Positions 34,227 through 43,130 are shown, numbered from the stretch's first letter. The stretch is DNA of 64,000 nucleotides from Spongiimicrobium salis (GCF_043678055.1 NZ_JBHEQA010000009.1:1-64000), one strand, 5' to 3'. Notes: generated from the letters alone by a model not told the origin. Made by a program: numbers and translations.

Positions 34227-35232
34227 AATATTGCATGTAGAACCGCTTGGTTTTCCTTGGAAAACCCAAGATCCCTTCCTATTCTGTGCCTATCACAGGG
34301 ACGAATACCCTGAGGGAAATGCAAGCATGGGAGTAGCTGCCGAAGCACTAAAAGGCAGGCCTATTGGGCAGGATTTTATGATCAAAGATGGGTGGAGAAT
34401 GTATCACGGAAATACGATACCAGGTTTTCCGTACCACCCGCATCGAGGGTTTGAAACCATTACCATTAATAAAGAGGGGGTGGTTGATCATTCAGATTCC
34501 CTAGGGGCGGCAGGCCGTTTTATGGGTGGAGATGTGCAATGGATGACTGCAGGAAAGGGCATTCAGCATTCAGAGATGTTTCCCTTGCTCCGTGAAGATG
34601 CCAGGAACCCTTTAGAGATTTTTCAAGTATGGCTCAATCTTCCCAAGGTTTCCAAAATGGTAGCACCACACTTTAAGATGCTTTGGCGGGAAGATATTCC
34701 CAAAGTCATTCATAAAGACGAGTCTGGCAAGACAACGACTATTGATGTCATTGCGGGAAATATGAAACATACACAAGCTGCAGATCCAACACCGGACTCT
34801 TGGGCTTCAGATCCGAACAATGCTGTTGGGGTATACACCGTGAAAATGGAAGCGAATGCCCAATGGAAATTGCCTAAGACGGCAAGAGAAGCAAATAGAT
34901 CCATCTTTTTTTATAAAGGAGAACATCTGGAAGTAGATGGACAAAACGTAGCTGCAGATCACCTTATAGAAACGGAGACGGATGCAGATGTCCTGCTTAA
35001 AAATGGAAACGTCCCTGCTTTCTTGCTTATTTTGGAAGGAAAACCTATTGGGGAACCCGTTGTTCAGCATGGCCCTTTTGTGATGAATACTGCAGAGGAG
35101 ATCCGTGAAGCGATGCGGGATTACGGCAAGACCCAATTTGGCGGTTGGCCTTGGAAAGAAACCGAAGTGGTTCACGCCAAGGATAAAGGGAGGTTTGCCC
35201 TGTACAACGATGGAACAGAAGAAATCAAATAA
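34219..35232 (+). CDS. Pirin family protein
   Basis: A 337-aa bicupin. The N-terminal cupin carries the metal ligands PYHPHRGFETITI (His, His) and MTAGKGIQHSEMF (His, Glu), as in pirins that bind iron and sometimes oxidise quercetin-like flavonoids. The C-terminal cupin lacks ligands. The protein is somewhat longer than usual pirins (about 290 aa). The start overlaps the Fe-S protein gene, so redox function of the two may be linked. Confidence 0.9.
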   Translation: MNKILHVEPLGFPWKTQDPFLFCAYHRDEYPEGNASMGVAAEALKGRPIGQDFMIKDGWRMYHGNTIPGFPYHPHRGFETITINKEGVVDHSDSLGAAGRFMGGDVQWMTAGKGIQHSEMFPLLREDARNPLEIFQVWLNLPKVSKMVAPHFKMLWREDIPKVIHKDESGKTTTIDVIAGNMKHTQAADPTPDSWASDPNNAVGVYTVKMEANAQWKLPKTAREANRSIFFYKGEHLEVDGQNVAADHLIETETDADVLLKNGNVPAFLLILEGKPIGEPVVQHGPFVMNTAEEIREAMRDYGKTQFGGWPWKETEVVHAKDKGRFALYNDGTEEIK

Positions 35233-35240
35233 CAAGAACT

Positions 35241-36155
35241 ATGACATCAAAGAACAACACTACTTGGCCAGTCCTTAATTTTGAGGAAATTCAGGAGACT
35301 CTGGAAACCCTTCATCAATGGATTCAGATTGTAGGGAAAATACGTCTGAGAACAATGCCCTGGCAAAATCATTCTTGGCATGCGGTACTGTACATTAGTG
35401 CCCACGGATATTCCACACACGGTATTTCTTATGAAGGGCGTATTTTTCAGATCGACTTTGATTTTGAGCAGCACAAGCTCTTTATCCTATGTAGCGGGGA
35501 AGAAACGCAGCATATAGACCTGCGACCGATGACCGTGGCCGAATTTTATGAGAGCTTGTTCAAGAAGCTCCATTCGCTAGGAATCGAGGTGAAAATTCAC
35601 GGTAGTCCCAACGAAATGGAACCCGCCATTCCTTTTAAAAAGAATACGGTAAACCGATCGTACGATCCAAAGGTAGCACATAGCATCTGGCAAGCCATGT
35701 TAAAAACCAATGCGGTATTTCACCAATTTAGAAGTGAATTTATAGGTAAATGTAGTCCTGTGCACCTATTTTGGGGCGCTTTTGATTTGGCCGTGACCCG
35801 ATTTTCTGGAAACCCTGCACCCTTACATCCAGGAGGAATGCCCAATATGCCTTTGGACGTAATGCAAGAAGCGTATTCCAAGGAAGTCAGCAGTGCTGGA
35901 TTTTGGTTAGGTTCGGAAGAATTTCCATTCCCGGCCTTCTACGCTTACGCCTATCCCAGTGACCCGAAATTCGGTGCACAAAAAGTATTGCCAAAAGCGG
36001 CTTTCTATAGCGAAGAAATGGGAGAGTTTTTCTTGAAGTACGAAGATGTACAGAGGTCAGACGACCCAGAAAAAGCCCTATATGACTTTTTGCAAACGAC
36101 CTATGAAGCCGCAGCCAATACTTCCCAATGGGATAGAGTGGCATTGGAAAAGTGA
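35241..36155 (+). CDS. DUF5996 family protein
   Basis: A 304-aa cytoplasmic protein. WPVLNFEEIQETLETLHQW, later VHLFWGAFDLAVTRFSG and AFYAYAYPSDPKF, match the DUF5996 family as I know it (conserved WHAVL, GAFDLAxTRFSG and FYAYAYP motifs). Function unknown. It starts 8 bp after the pirin gene, so it is probably the last member of the Crp/Fe-S/pirin operon. Confidence 0.85.
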   Translation: MTSKNNTTWPVLNFEEIQETLETLHQWIQIVGKIRLRTMPWQNHSWHAVLYISAHGYSTHGISYEGRIFQIDFDFEQHKLFILCSGEETQHIDLRPMTVAEFYESLFKKLHSLGIEVKIHGSPNEMEPAIPFKKNTVNRSYDPKVAHSIWQAMLKTNAVFHQFRSEFIGKCSPVHLFWGAFDLAVTRFSGNPAPLHPGGMPNMPLDVMQEAYSKEVSSAGFWLGSEEFPFPAFYAYAYPSDPKFGAQKVLPKAAFYSEEMGEFFLKYEDVQRSDDPEKALYDFLQTTYEAAANTSQWDRVALEK

Positions 36156-36263
36156 TCACCCAAAATTCGTTTAGGATTAACACTCATTAACCTTCATTAA
36201 CTATCAATAGCACATTGAACTTCTAGTTTTGAGGAAATAATACACCTTAAAATACCTGCATCC

Positions 36264-36926
36264 ATGAAGTTCGTCAAGCTAATATTAAATATAGTGCCTA
36301 CATTGTTATTGATTGTTGGATGTAAGGCGCAAGAGCCAAATTGCGAGGTACAGGAATTAAATACGAAGCTCATCAAAATGATGAAGGAAGAGCAAGATGT
36401 ACGAAAGGCATTAATGCCCTTGATCGCGCAGAATCAAAAGGATGGTAGCGGTGGATTGGAACTATTTGCATTGGCAACAAAAATGGGCCAAATCGATGAA
36501 AAAAATCAAAAAGAATTAAACGCGATTTTTGAACATTGCGGTTGGCCGGAAAATTTGATGCCCAAAGCACATCAAGGCGTATTTCTAATATTACAACATA
36601 GTCCGGATTCCTTAATGCGAAAACATTACCCTAGGGTTAAAAAATATGCAGAAATGGGTCTCTTAATGCCCGATGATGCCGCTACAATGTATGATCGTCT
36701 GCAGATGTATGCCCGTAAGCCACAACGTTATGGTACTCAGACTTTTCAACGAAACAGTCAAAATGTAGTATGGCCCATACAAAACATGGATAGCCTGTCA
36801 AGCTTGCGTAGCTCAGTAGGTTTGCCCAGTATGGAAGCCTATTTTAAAATTGCAAAGGACAGTACAACGATTGAAATTGTCTGGGACAAGAAATTAAAAA
36901 TAGAAGACATTCCAAGAAATGAATAG
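36264..36926 (+). CDS. DUF6624 family lipoprotein
   Basis: Lipobox IVGC with Cys20 and a mature domain starting LNTKLIKMMKEEQDVRKALM, then NAIFEHCGWPENLM, SPDSLMRKHYPRVKKYAEMG and MYDRLQMYARKPQRYGTQT. The WP, the AAxxYDRxxM and the QxYGTQ region are the signature of DUF6624. Function unknown. Single gene. Confidence 0.75.
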   Translation: MKFVKLILNIVPTLLLIVGCKAQEPNCEVQELNTKLIKMMKEEQDVRKALMPLIAQNQKDGSGGLELFALATKMGQIDEKNQKELNAIFEHCGWPENLMPKAHQGVFLILQHSPDSLMRKHYPRVKKYAEMGLLMPDDAATMYDRLQMYARKPQRYGTQTFQRNSQNVVWPIQNMDSLSSLRSSVGLPSMEAYFKIAKDSTTIEIVWDKKLKIEDIPRNE

Positions 36927-37467
36927 CCTTAATATACAGATCTCTTATCCTAATTTATACCTTAAGTTTTGCCGAATAAACTATTCGTTCATAAAGAAGG
37001 GGATAATGGTCAAACTCTTAATTTGCGTATTGAACCGATCTTGAATCGGAAGACCTTCGAACAGGCTATTTCCTTTTTTAAGTCGATCAGACTTTTCCTT
37101 ATCTTATTTATCGATTGAATTATAATAGAAATTGCAGGCTTACCCTAGGATTCATTACTTTTGATGAGGACTGGATTAGAATTCATGAAACCAAAGCTTA
37201 CAAAAGCTCCAAAATGCAAAATTTAGGGTTTAATATGCCTAATCATAAAGGTTCAATGGATGAATTTATAACAGAAGGATAGCTCGTATAGAAGCTGCTT
37301 GAAAACGTGCATCTACAGCACAACTTAAAACAAAAGTAAAATTGAGGGCAAAGAGATACGGAAAACCTGCCATATAAAGTATATTTTAATTAGAAGATAT
37401 GCCAAGTCCTATCGAAATTAAATGAAATAAACGATATCATTCCTACCGAAGCCACAGAAAGCAAAAT
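36927..37467. other. 541-bp region without an intact gene
   Basis: Contains the open frame at 37082-37282 described separately. Further on, KRASTAQLKTKVKLRAKRYG can be read from 37290 to 37375 in another frame after an in-frame stop. Together they may be the debris of one decayed gene. No RNA gene or clear terminator was found. Confidence 0.4.
37082..37282 (+). pseudogene. Unrecognised gene fragment
   Basis: A 66-codon open frame without a credible ATG reads GFITFDEDWIRIHETKAYK and MQNLGFNMPNHKGSMDEF, with protein-like composition. It is followed about 10 bp later, in a shifted frame, by basic residues RIARIEAA and KTKVKLRAKRYG. This suggests the 3-prime remains of a gene broken by stops and a frameshift. 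The family is not recognised. Confidence 0.3.
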
Positions 37468-38028
37468 ATGAAAGATTTTTTGTCCAAAATATATAAAGTG
37501 GATGACGATATTCTAAGTGAATATCTTTCGCATTGGGAAGAAGTTATAGTGCCAAGAAAAACTGTGATGACGGCTCCAGGTAAAACACAACGCTATTTGT
37601 ATTTTGTCCTTGAGGGAATTCAAAAATCGTATTATTTGAACGACGATAAGCAGCATGTCATTCTGTTTTCCTATGCTCCCTCATTTAGTGGGGATCCAGG
37701 TTCCTTTGTCACTCAAACCCCTTCCAAATATTTTCTTGAGACGATTACCAAAAGTACATTTTTACGCATTTCCTATGAAAAACACGAGCAGCTCATGGAA
37801 GAACACAGGCAACTTGAAACCCTATTTCGCAAAGCCATTGAGTATCTCTTAATAGGAGTTATGGAACGACAGTATGAACTAATGGCATTTGATATAGAAA
37901 CCCGATTTAAAATTTTCGTTAAAAGAAGCCCGCATTTAATTAGCCGAATCCCTCAAAAAGACCTGGCCTCTTACTTGCGAATGGATTCTACCAACTTCAG
38001 CAAATTGATCAATAATGTTCGCGTTTAG
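37468..38028 (+). CDS. Crp/Fnr family transcriptional regulator
   Basis: A 186-aa regulator with a cNMP-binding-type sensor domain (VPRKTVMTAPGKTQRYLYFVLEG, SFSGDPGSF) and a C-terminal helix-turn-helix (RIPQKDLASYLRMDSTNFSKL). No Fe-S cysteines. A perfect 18-bp palindrome lies 4 bp after its stop and before two SnoaL-like genes, probably its binding site. Confidence 0.85.
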   Translation: MKDFLSKIYKVDDDILSEYLSHWEEVIVPRKTVMTAPGKTQRYLYFVLEGIQKSYYLNDDKQHVILFSYAPSFSGDPGSFVTQTPSKYFLETITKSTFLRISYEKHEQLMEEHRQLETLFRKAIEYLLIGVMERQYELMAFDIETRFKIFVKRSPHLISRIPQKDLASYLRMDSTNFSKLINNVRV

Positions 38029-38031
38029 GAA

Positions 38032-38077
38032 TCTTGGTATATACCAAGAATGAATCGTACCCCAGCTTCTACATTTG
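38032..38077 (+). promoter_or_regulatory. 18-bp palindrome plus -7 box before SnoaL gene
   Basis: TCTTGGTATATACCAAGA (38032-38049) is a perfect palindrome. TACATTTG (38070-38077) matches the -7 consensus. The palindrome centre is about 33 bp before the middle of the -7 box, i.e. near -40, the position of class II Crp/Fnr activator sites. No T-run follows, so it is not a terminator. Confidence 0.6.
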
Positions 38078-38110
38078 CATCATACAAGTATTAAATTAAA
38101 ATATTACGTT

Positions 38111-38506
38111 ATGAATGCAATAGCAAAAGATGAAATTAGGAAAGCCTGTCAAGATTGGATGGATGCTTTTAACAGTCACGATATTGATCAATTAATGTCG
38201 TTGTATGATCCTGAGGCCAGTTATAGTACAAGTGGGGGTCCAAGAAGGTCTGATCTGGAAACGATTAAACAAGGTTTTATAGAGCACTTTATGGTGAAGC
38301 CACATGCCACAATTTTTGAAGAACAGGTAATAGCTGGTAGGGATGTTGGCTATTATACGGGTAATTTCATTATGAAGGGAACCCATCCTGAGGATGGAAC
38401 AGAAATGTTGGAAAAAGGACGCGTCGTGGTGATATTTAGAAAATCACCTTCTGGAACCTGGAAATTAGTTTTTGATATGGATAACCGTCCTCCGGACGTT
38501 CAATAA
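38111..38506 (+). CDS. SnoaL/NTF2-like protein
   Basis: A 131-aa protein beginning KDEIRKACQDWMDAFNSHDIDQLMSLYDPEASY, the standard SnoaL/NTF2-like opening, and ending GTWKLVFDMDNRPPD. The ATG at 38111 is used; an ATG at 38075 in the -7 region is rejected. It is the first gene behind the palindrome, followed 13 bp later by a related gene. Confidence 0.85.
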   Translation: MNAIAKDEIRKACQDWMDAFNSHDIDQLMSLYDPEASYSTSGGPRRSDLETIKQGFIEHFMVKPHATIFEEQVIAGRDVGYYTGNFIMKGTHPEDGTEMLEKGRVVVIFRKSPSGTWKLVFDMDNRPPDVQ

Positions 38507-38519
38507 AAACTTTGTGATC

Positions 38520-38924
38520 ATGAATAAAAAAGGAACTGTTCGTAAAGCGGCGTATCCCAGGCAAATTGCCGATGTGGTAAGCGCCTATTTGGAAGAGGGG
38601 GATATTGAGGGAATACTAACACTTTTCCATCCGGAATGTATGGTCTGCTTCCCCCCAGAAGAGCCGCCAAAAAAAGGAATAGAGGCAATCCGTACACTTT
38701 TTAGTCCGTTTGTTGAAGAAAGGGCGCGTCTGAAAAGTACAGTTATTGGAGAGCTGATACATGGTGATCTAGCTTTGCTTCAAGCGAATTGGAAAATAGA
38801 AGACTCCAAAGGAAATGTTATGGCTGAAGGTAGCTCAACAGAGGTAGCCAAACAAAAAGAAGACGGTTCTTGGGTATACTATTTAGATTGTCCCTATGGA
38901 CTGCCAGGGGGAGTTATAGGATGA
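38520..38924 (+). CDS. SnoaL/NTF2-like protein (second)
   Basis: A 134-aa protein of the same fold as its neighbour: QIADVVSAYLEEGDIEGILTLFHPECMVCFPPEEPPKKG, then a beta-rich half ending KEDGSWVYYLDCPYG. The ATG at 38520 is used. The two genes are not close copies, so this is an old duplication or a recruited pair. It may heterodimerise with the first. Confidence 0.8.
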   Translation: MNKKGTVRKAAYPRQIADVVSAYLEEGDIEGILTLFHPECMVCFPPEEPPKKGIEAIRTLFSPFVEERARLKSTVIGELIHGDLALLQANWKIEDSKGNVMAEGSSTEVAKQKEDGSWVYYLDCPYGLPGGVIG

Positions 38925-39064
38925 TTAAGAAACCTGCTCTTTTTCTGAAAGCGTCTTTTGAATATGGTAGCTACGAGATATCAGGAAGGAATATATATTC
39001 CTTCTTGACGCTTGAAGAAAATGGGAAAGAGAGGTATTATAAAAGCATCAAGATTAGATTTTAA
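38921..39064 (+). CDS. Small ORF overlapping the SnoaL stop
   Basis: A 47-codon frame starts at an ATG that overlaps the SnoaL stop (ATGA) and runs into the end of the convergent Lrp gene. The product is basic and aromatic, KASFEYGSYEISGRNIYSF. A 20-bp palindrome lies inside the frame, so it may equally be a non-coding regulatory segment. Unrecognised. Confidence 0.3.
   Translation: MIKKPALFLKASFEYGSYEISGRNIYSFLTLEENGKERYYKSIKIRF
38985..39004. repeat. Perfect 20-bp palindrome
   Basis: GAAGGAATATATATTCCTTC is self-complementary. It lies about 60 bp after the second SnoaL gene and 50 bp before the end of the convergent Lrp gene. It could be an operator or transcript-end hairpin; there is no T-run. 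Confidence 0.5.
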
Positions 39065-39524
39065 TTTGCCGATCGATCTGTTGATTTAAGGAAATAAAGG
39101 TCTCCGTACGCGAAACCCCTTCAATTTGTTGGATGTTTTTATTGAGTACATGCATTAAATGCTCATTGTCTTTACAGAGTACTTTGATCAGAATAGACCA
39201 GTTGCCCGTTGTATAATGACATTCCAAAACTTCAGGGATTTTTTCCAGTTCCTTAACCGCAACTGGATTGCTCATGGCCTTATCGAGAAAAATACCGATA
39301 TAGGCCATCGTGGTATACCCGAGCACTTTAGGATTAATGACAAACTTGGACCCGGCAATGAGTCCGGAACTTTCTAACTTGCGAAGGCGTTGATGTATAG
39401 CCGCACCAGAAATTCCGATGTTTCTCGCAATCTCTAAAATAGGTTTACGGGCGTCCGCCATAAGATATCTTAGAATTTTCTTGTCTATACCATCTATTTT
39501 AACGGTATCGTTACTTATTTTCAT
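39054..39524 (-). CDS. Lrp/AsnC family transcriptional regulator
   Basis: A 156-aa regulator with an N-terminal HTH (IDGIDKKILRYLMADARKPILEIARNIGISGAAIHQRLRKLE) and a C-terminal RAM ligand-binding domain (YIGIFLDKAMSNPVAVKELEKIPEVLECHYTTG). It lies 48 bp downstream of the saccharopine dehydrogenase gene on the same strand, so they are probably cotranscribed and the regulator may sense lysine or a related amino acid. Confidence 0.92.
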   Translation of the reverse strand: MKISNDTVKIDGIDKKILRYLMADARKPILEIARNIGISGAAIHQRLRKLESSGLIAGSKFVINPKVLGYTTMAYIGIFLDKAMSNPVAVKELEKIPEVLECHYTTGNWSILIKVLCKDNEHLMHVLNKNIQQIEGVSRTETFISLNQQIDRQIKI

Positions 39525-39572
39525 AAAAAAGGAATCAATTTAAATCTAAAGATAACATAATTCCTTTCAATT

Positions 39573-40943
39573 CTAAATAGAAGTATCGGGATGGTAACCC
39601 ACATAGGGGACTTCGTATTCCCTAAATACAATGCCATAGGATTTTAATTCTGCTAAGATGGGGTCATAAACCTCTTTTTGAATTGGGATTTGAACGCCCG
39701 CTTTGGTAATCTTCTTATTTAAAATCAATAAGGTCGCAATAGCCACGGGAAGTCCAACGGTTTTAGCCATAGAAGTATAAGTCCTGTTCTTTCCCAAGAC
39801 CACCATATTGGAATCGATCTGTTTTTTTTGCCCGTGAAGCTCATATCCAAATTTATGATACATGACGATCATATCCTTGTCGTCTTTGTCAAGCGTCCAA
39901 CTCTTCTCCAAAATCTCCTGTAAAATCTGTGCAGGAGTACCATTCTTCTTAGCGATGGTCTTTTCAGCACTGAAAAGATCAAGTTCCACCAGTTTCTCCC
40001 ACATTACATTATCCTGGTCTATTTTGAGGTAATGTCGAAGTTTAAGCTCTACAGAATCTGTAATGGAATAGGGTAAAAAGGAATTTACAAATTCTCTATA
40101 AGACATGCCCTCAGAGTTTTCTATCGTATAGGTATCATCCGTCATGCCCAATTGTACAAACATATCCCACGCTCTGGAGAACCCTACTCTTCGCATTGTT
40201 CCGCGATATAGTGTCAATACTTCTTCCAGGCCATATACATCGCGATATTTTAACGAATCGCGATTGGCATATCCTTCAAATTTCCCATAGCCTTCGATTT
40301 CAAAAAATTCCGTACGTCGAAACAATTTGTGGTAGGGAATGTATTTATAAGTGCCTTCTTGGATGAATTTTGCAGCTCCTCCCTGTCCGGCAACCACCAC
40401 ATTACGAGGGTTCCAAGTAAATTTATAATTCCAGAGATTGGTGTCGTTCTCCGGAGCCACTAAGCCTCCGGTAAAAGATTCAAATAACAAGAGGCGTCCA
40501 CCTTGTTCCCGAATGCGATCAATAATTTGCATGGCACTCATGTGGTCTATTCCGGGATCTAGGCCTATTTCGTTCATGAATATAAGTCTCTTTGCCTTCG
40601 CATCTGCATCCAAGGCCTTAATTTCTGGACTTACATAAGAGGCGGTGACCAAGTGCTTTTCATAGGCAATACAATCTTTGGCCACGGTGATATGAAAGCG
40701 TGCGGGTAACATGGAAATTACAATATCGGCATTGGCAATGGCCTGCTGCCTTTCCTGATCTTTAAATATATCGAGTCTAATGAGGGTACAGGAGCTGTGC
40801 TCTTTTATAGTTTTGGGCAAGGCCTCGGGCTGCAGATCACCGATGGTCAAGTGCAAATTTTCCGTAGGAGCTTTTTCCAAAAGATAATCCAACAAATAGG
40901 AAGTGGACTTGCCAGCGCCTAGAACTAATATTTTTCGTAGCAT
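39573..40943 (-). CDS. Saccharopine dehydrogenase family protein
   Basis: A 456-aa NAD(P)-dependent enzyme. The N-terminal Rossmann motif KILVLGAGKSTSYLLDYL and the later EIGLDPGIDHMSAMQIID are hallmarks of saccharopine dehydrogenase/reductase of lysine metabolism. In Bacteroidota the enzyme usually belongs to lysine degradation via saccharopine. The partner lysine-ketoglutarate reductase is not in the window. It is followed by an Lrp regulator. Confidence 0.88.
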   Translation of the reverse strand: MLRKILVLGAGKSTSYLLDYLLEKAPTENLHLTIGDLQPEALPKTIKEHSSCTLIRLDIFKDQERQQAIANADIVISMLPARFHITVAKDCIAYEKHLVTASYVSPEIKALDADAKAKRLIFMNEIGLDPGIDHMSAMQIIDRIREQGGRLLLFESFTGGLVAPENDTNLWNYKFTWNPRNVVVAGQGGAAKFIQEGTYKYIPYHKLFRRTEFFEIEGYGKFEGYANRDSLKYRDVYGLEEVLTLYRGTMRRVGFSRAWDMFVQLGMTDDTYTIENSEGMSYREFVNSFLPYSITDSVELKLRHYLKIDQDNVMWEKLVELDLFSAEKTIAKKNGTPAQILQEILEKSWTLDKDDKDMIVMYHKFGYELHGQKKQIDSNMVVLGKNRTYTSMAKTVGLPVAIATLLILNKKITKAGVQIPIQKEVYDPILAELKSYGIVFREYEVPYVGYHPDTSI

Positions 40944-40972
40944 TTGCTTTGCGTATTTTTGTAATCGTATGG

Positions 40973-41035
40973 CAAAGGTATACCTACCTAAGCGTATTTA
41001 TAACGCATGCTAAGGTATCAAATTGTTATATTTAT
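40973..41035 (-). promoter_or_regulatory. Promoter and inverted repeat between SDH and DUF423 genes
   Basis: On the minus strand, TACCTTTG (40980-40973) is a -7 box for the saccharopine dehydrogenase gene. Upstream, GCGT (40994-40997) and ACGC (41003-41006) plus the flanking ACCTAAG/CTAAGGT form an imperfect inverted repeat across the -33 region. Such a position suits an Lrp-type operator. Confidence 0.4.
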
Positions 41036-41057
41036 AAAAATATCATTGCAATAAGTT

Positions 41058-41453
41058 ATGAACAAAACAATTTATGCCATAGGAATAGGCTTTGGCTTCT
41101 TGGCAATTGGTCTTGGAGCCTTTGGGGCTCATGGCCTGGAAAAATTGGTGGATGCCGATGCGGTAGCTACTTTTGAAACTGGAGTGAGGTATCAAATGTA
41201 TCATGCCTTATTTTTAATCCTTTTAGGAACCCTAAAAGAGGTCTCCTTAAAAACAAAGAAAATAGTCTTGTATTTCATTACTTTCGGGGTTATCCTATTT
41301 TCATTCTCGATCTATCTTTTAGCTACAAATAGCCTGTCCGCCTTTGATTTCAAGACCATTGGATGGGTAACGCCCATTGGGGGATTACTACTATTGTCGG
41401 GATGGTTGGTTTTAGGCGTTCAAATATTAAAAAAAGCCGATAAAGAACTCTAG
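41058..41453 (+). CDS. DUF423 family membrane protein
   Basis: A 131-aa protein with four membrane helices. GIGFGFLAIGLGAFGAHGLEK and YHALFLILLG match the DUF423 (YgdD/YwdK) family of unknown function. It starts the divergent side opposite saccharopine dehydrogenase. The gap to the PEP carboxykinase gene is 59 bp. Confidence 0.9.
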   Translation: MNKTIYAIGIGFGFLAIGLGAFGAHGLEKLVDADAVATFETGVRYQMYHALFLILLGTLKEVSLKTKKIVLYFITFGVILFSFSIYLLATNSLSAFDFKTIGWVTPIGGLLLLSGWLVLGVQILKKADKEL

Positions 41454-41512
41454 AATTAGGGAGTCAACGGATATATTTTTCATAATTTTACCAAAAATTT
41501 AAAAAGACCATT

Positions 41513-43129
41513 ATGGATAAATCCACACCTAGAACGAAAACGATTTCGTTACAGGCTTACGGAATTGAAAGTGATACGATACACTATCAGTTATCACCTT
41601 CAGAACTTCATGAGATCTCCTTGGAGAAAGACATGGGAAAAGAGGCATCTTCGGGGACTTTGGCCATCAATACAGGCGAGTTTACAGGAAGATCTCCCAT
41701 GGATCGATTTATTGTCAAAGATGAGATTACCTCGGAAAAAGTATGGTGGGGTGACATCAATATCCCTTTCGATAGCGGGAAATTTGATGCACTGTACGAT
41801 AAGGTGATTTCCTATCTCAATGAACGGGAATTGTATGTGCGGGATTGCTATGCCTGTGCCGACGAGAACTATAAACTGAACATTAGGGTCGTTAATGAAT
41901 ATCCTTGGTCCAATATGTTCGCGTATAATATGTTCTTGCGTCCTACAGAAGAGGAATTGGATACTTTTGAAGCAGAGTGGACCGTGATCAACGCTCCTGG
42001 TTTTATGGCCGATGCTGCGGTAGATGGAACGCGGCAACACAATTTTGCCATTTTAAACTTTAGCAAAAAAATTGCCTTGATCGGTGGAACCGGATATACT
42101 GGGGAAATTAAGAAAGGAATTTTCTCTGCCTTGAATTTTATCCTTCCGGTCTTTAAGAACACCTTGCCGATGCACTGTTCAGCAAATGTTGGGGAAGCTG
42201 GGGATACTGCCATCTTTTTTGGGCTTTCCGGTACGGGAAAAACCACCTTGTCCGCTGATCCAAATCGACGATTGATAGGAGATGATGAGCATGGTTGGAC
42301 CAATGAGAATACGGTATTTAATTTTGAAGGAGGTTGTTATGCAAAAGTCATTGACTTGTCTGCCGAAAACGAACCTGAGATTTATGGAGCCATTAAAAAA
42401 GGAGCCCTTTTGGAAAATGTCATTATGGATGCTCAAGGGGTCGTAGATTTTAATGATACGTCCATTACGCAGAATACAAGAGTGAGTTACCCTATTTATC
42501 ATATTGATAATATTCAGACACCTTCCATTGGAAGGAACCCAAAAAATATCTTTTTCCTAACAGCCGATGCTTTTGGCGTACTTCCTCCAATATCAAAATT
42601 GACGCCAAGTCAGGCGGCCTATCACTTTATTTCGGGTTATACCGCTAAGGTAGCTGGAACAGAAGCGGGTGTCGTAGAACCTGTACCTTCGTTTTCAGCT
42701 TGTTTTGGAGCGCCATTTATGCCTTTGCATCCTACGGCTTATGCAGAAATGTTGAGTAAGAAGATGAAGGAAGCCGGTGTTAATGTATGGTTGGTGAATA
42801 CGGGCTGGACCGGAGGACCTTATGGTGTAGGTACCCGTATGAAATTGAAATATACCAGGGCTATGATCAATGCAGTGCTCAATGGAGATTTAGGATTGTA
42901 CAATTACGATGACTATCATATACATTCTGTATTTGGTGTAGCACAACCTAGGGAATGTCCAGGAGTGCCTACCCAGGTGCTTAGTCCAAGAGCAACTTGG
43001 AACAATGACGAAGCCTATTATAAAACAGCCTTTAAATTATCCAATGCGTTCCGGGAGAACTTCAAGAAGTTTGAATCCTTTGCCAGTGAAGAGATTCGGC
43101 GTGGAGGACCACAACGTTATGCACATTAA
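41513..43129 (+). CDS. pckA: Phosphoenolpyruvate carboxykinase (ATP)
   Basis: A 538-aa cytoplasmic enzyme of gluconeogenesis: oxaloacetate + ATP to PEP + CO2 + ADP. The P-loop FFGLSGTGKTTLSADPNR (near residues 237-254), IGDDEHGW just behind, NTGEFTGRSPMDRFIV at the N-terminus and HPTAYAEML near the active site are all diagnostic of the ATP-type. The length is standard. It is ended by a strong hairpin terminator. Confidence 0.97.
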   Translation: MDKSTPRTKTISLQAYGIESDTIHYQLSPSELHEISLEKDMGKEASSGTLAINTGEFTGRSPMDRFIVKDEITSEKVWWGDINIPFDSGKFDALYDKVISYLNERELYVRDCYACADENYKLNIRVVNEYPWSNMFAYNMFLRPTEEELDTFEAEWTVINAPGFMADAAVDGTRQHNFAILNFSKKIALIGGTGYTGEIKKGIFSALNFILPVFKNTLPMHCSANVGEAGDTAIFFGLSGTGKTTLSADPNRRLIGDDEHGWTNENTVFNFEGGCYAKVIDLSAENEPEIYGAIKKGALLENVIMDAQGVVDFNDTSITQNTRVSYPIYHIDNIQTPSIGRNPKNIFFLTADAFGVLPPISKLTPSQAAYHFISGYTAKVAGTEAGVVEPVPSFSACFGAPFMPLHPTAYAEMLSKKMKEAGVNVWLVNTGWTGGPYGVGTRMKLKYTRAMINAVLNGDLGLYNYDDYHIHSVFGVAQPRECPGVPTQVLSPRATWNNDEAYYKTAFKLSNAFRENFKKFESFASEEIRRGGPQRYAH

Positions 43130-43130
43130 T

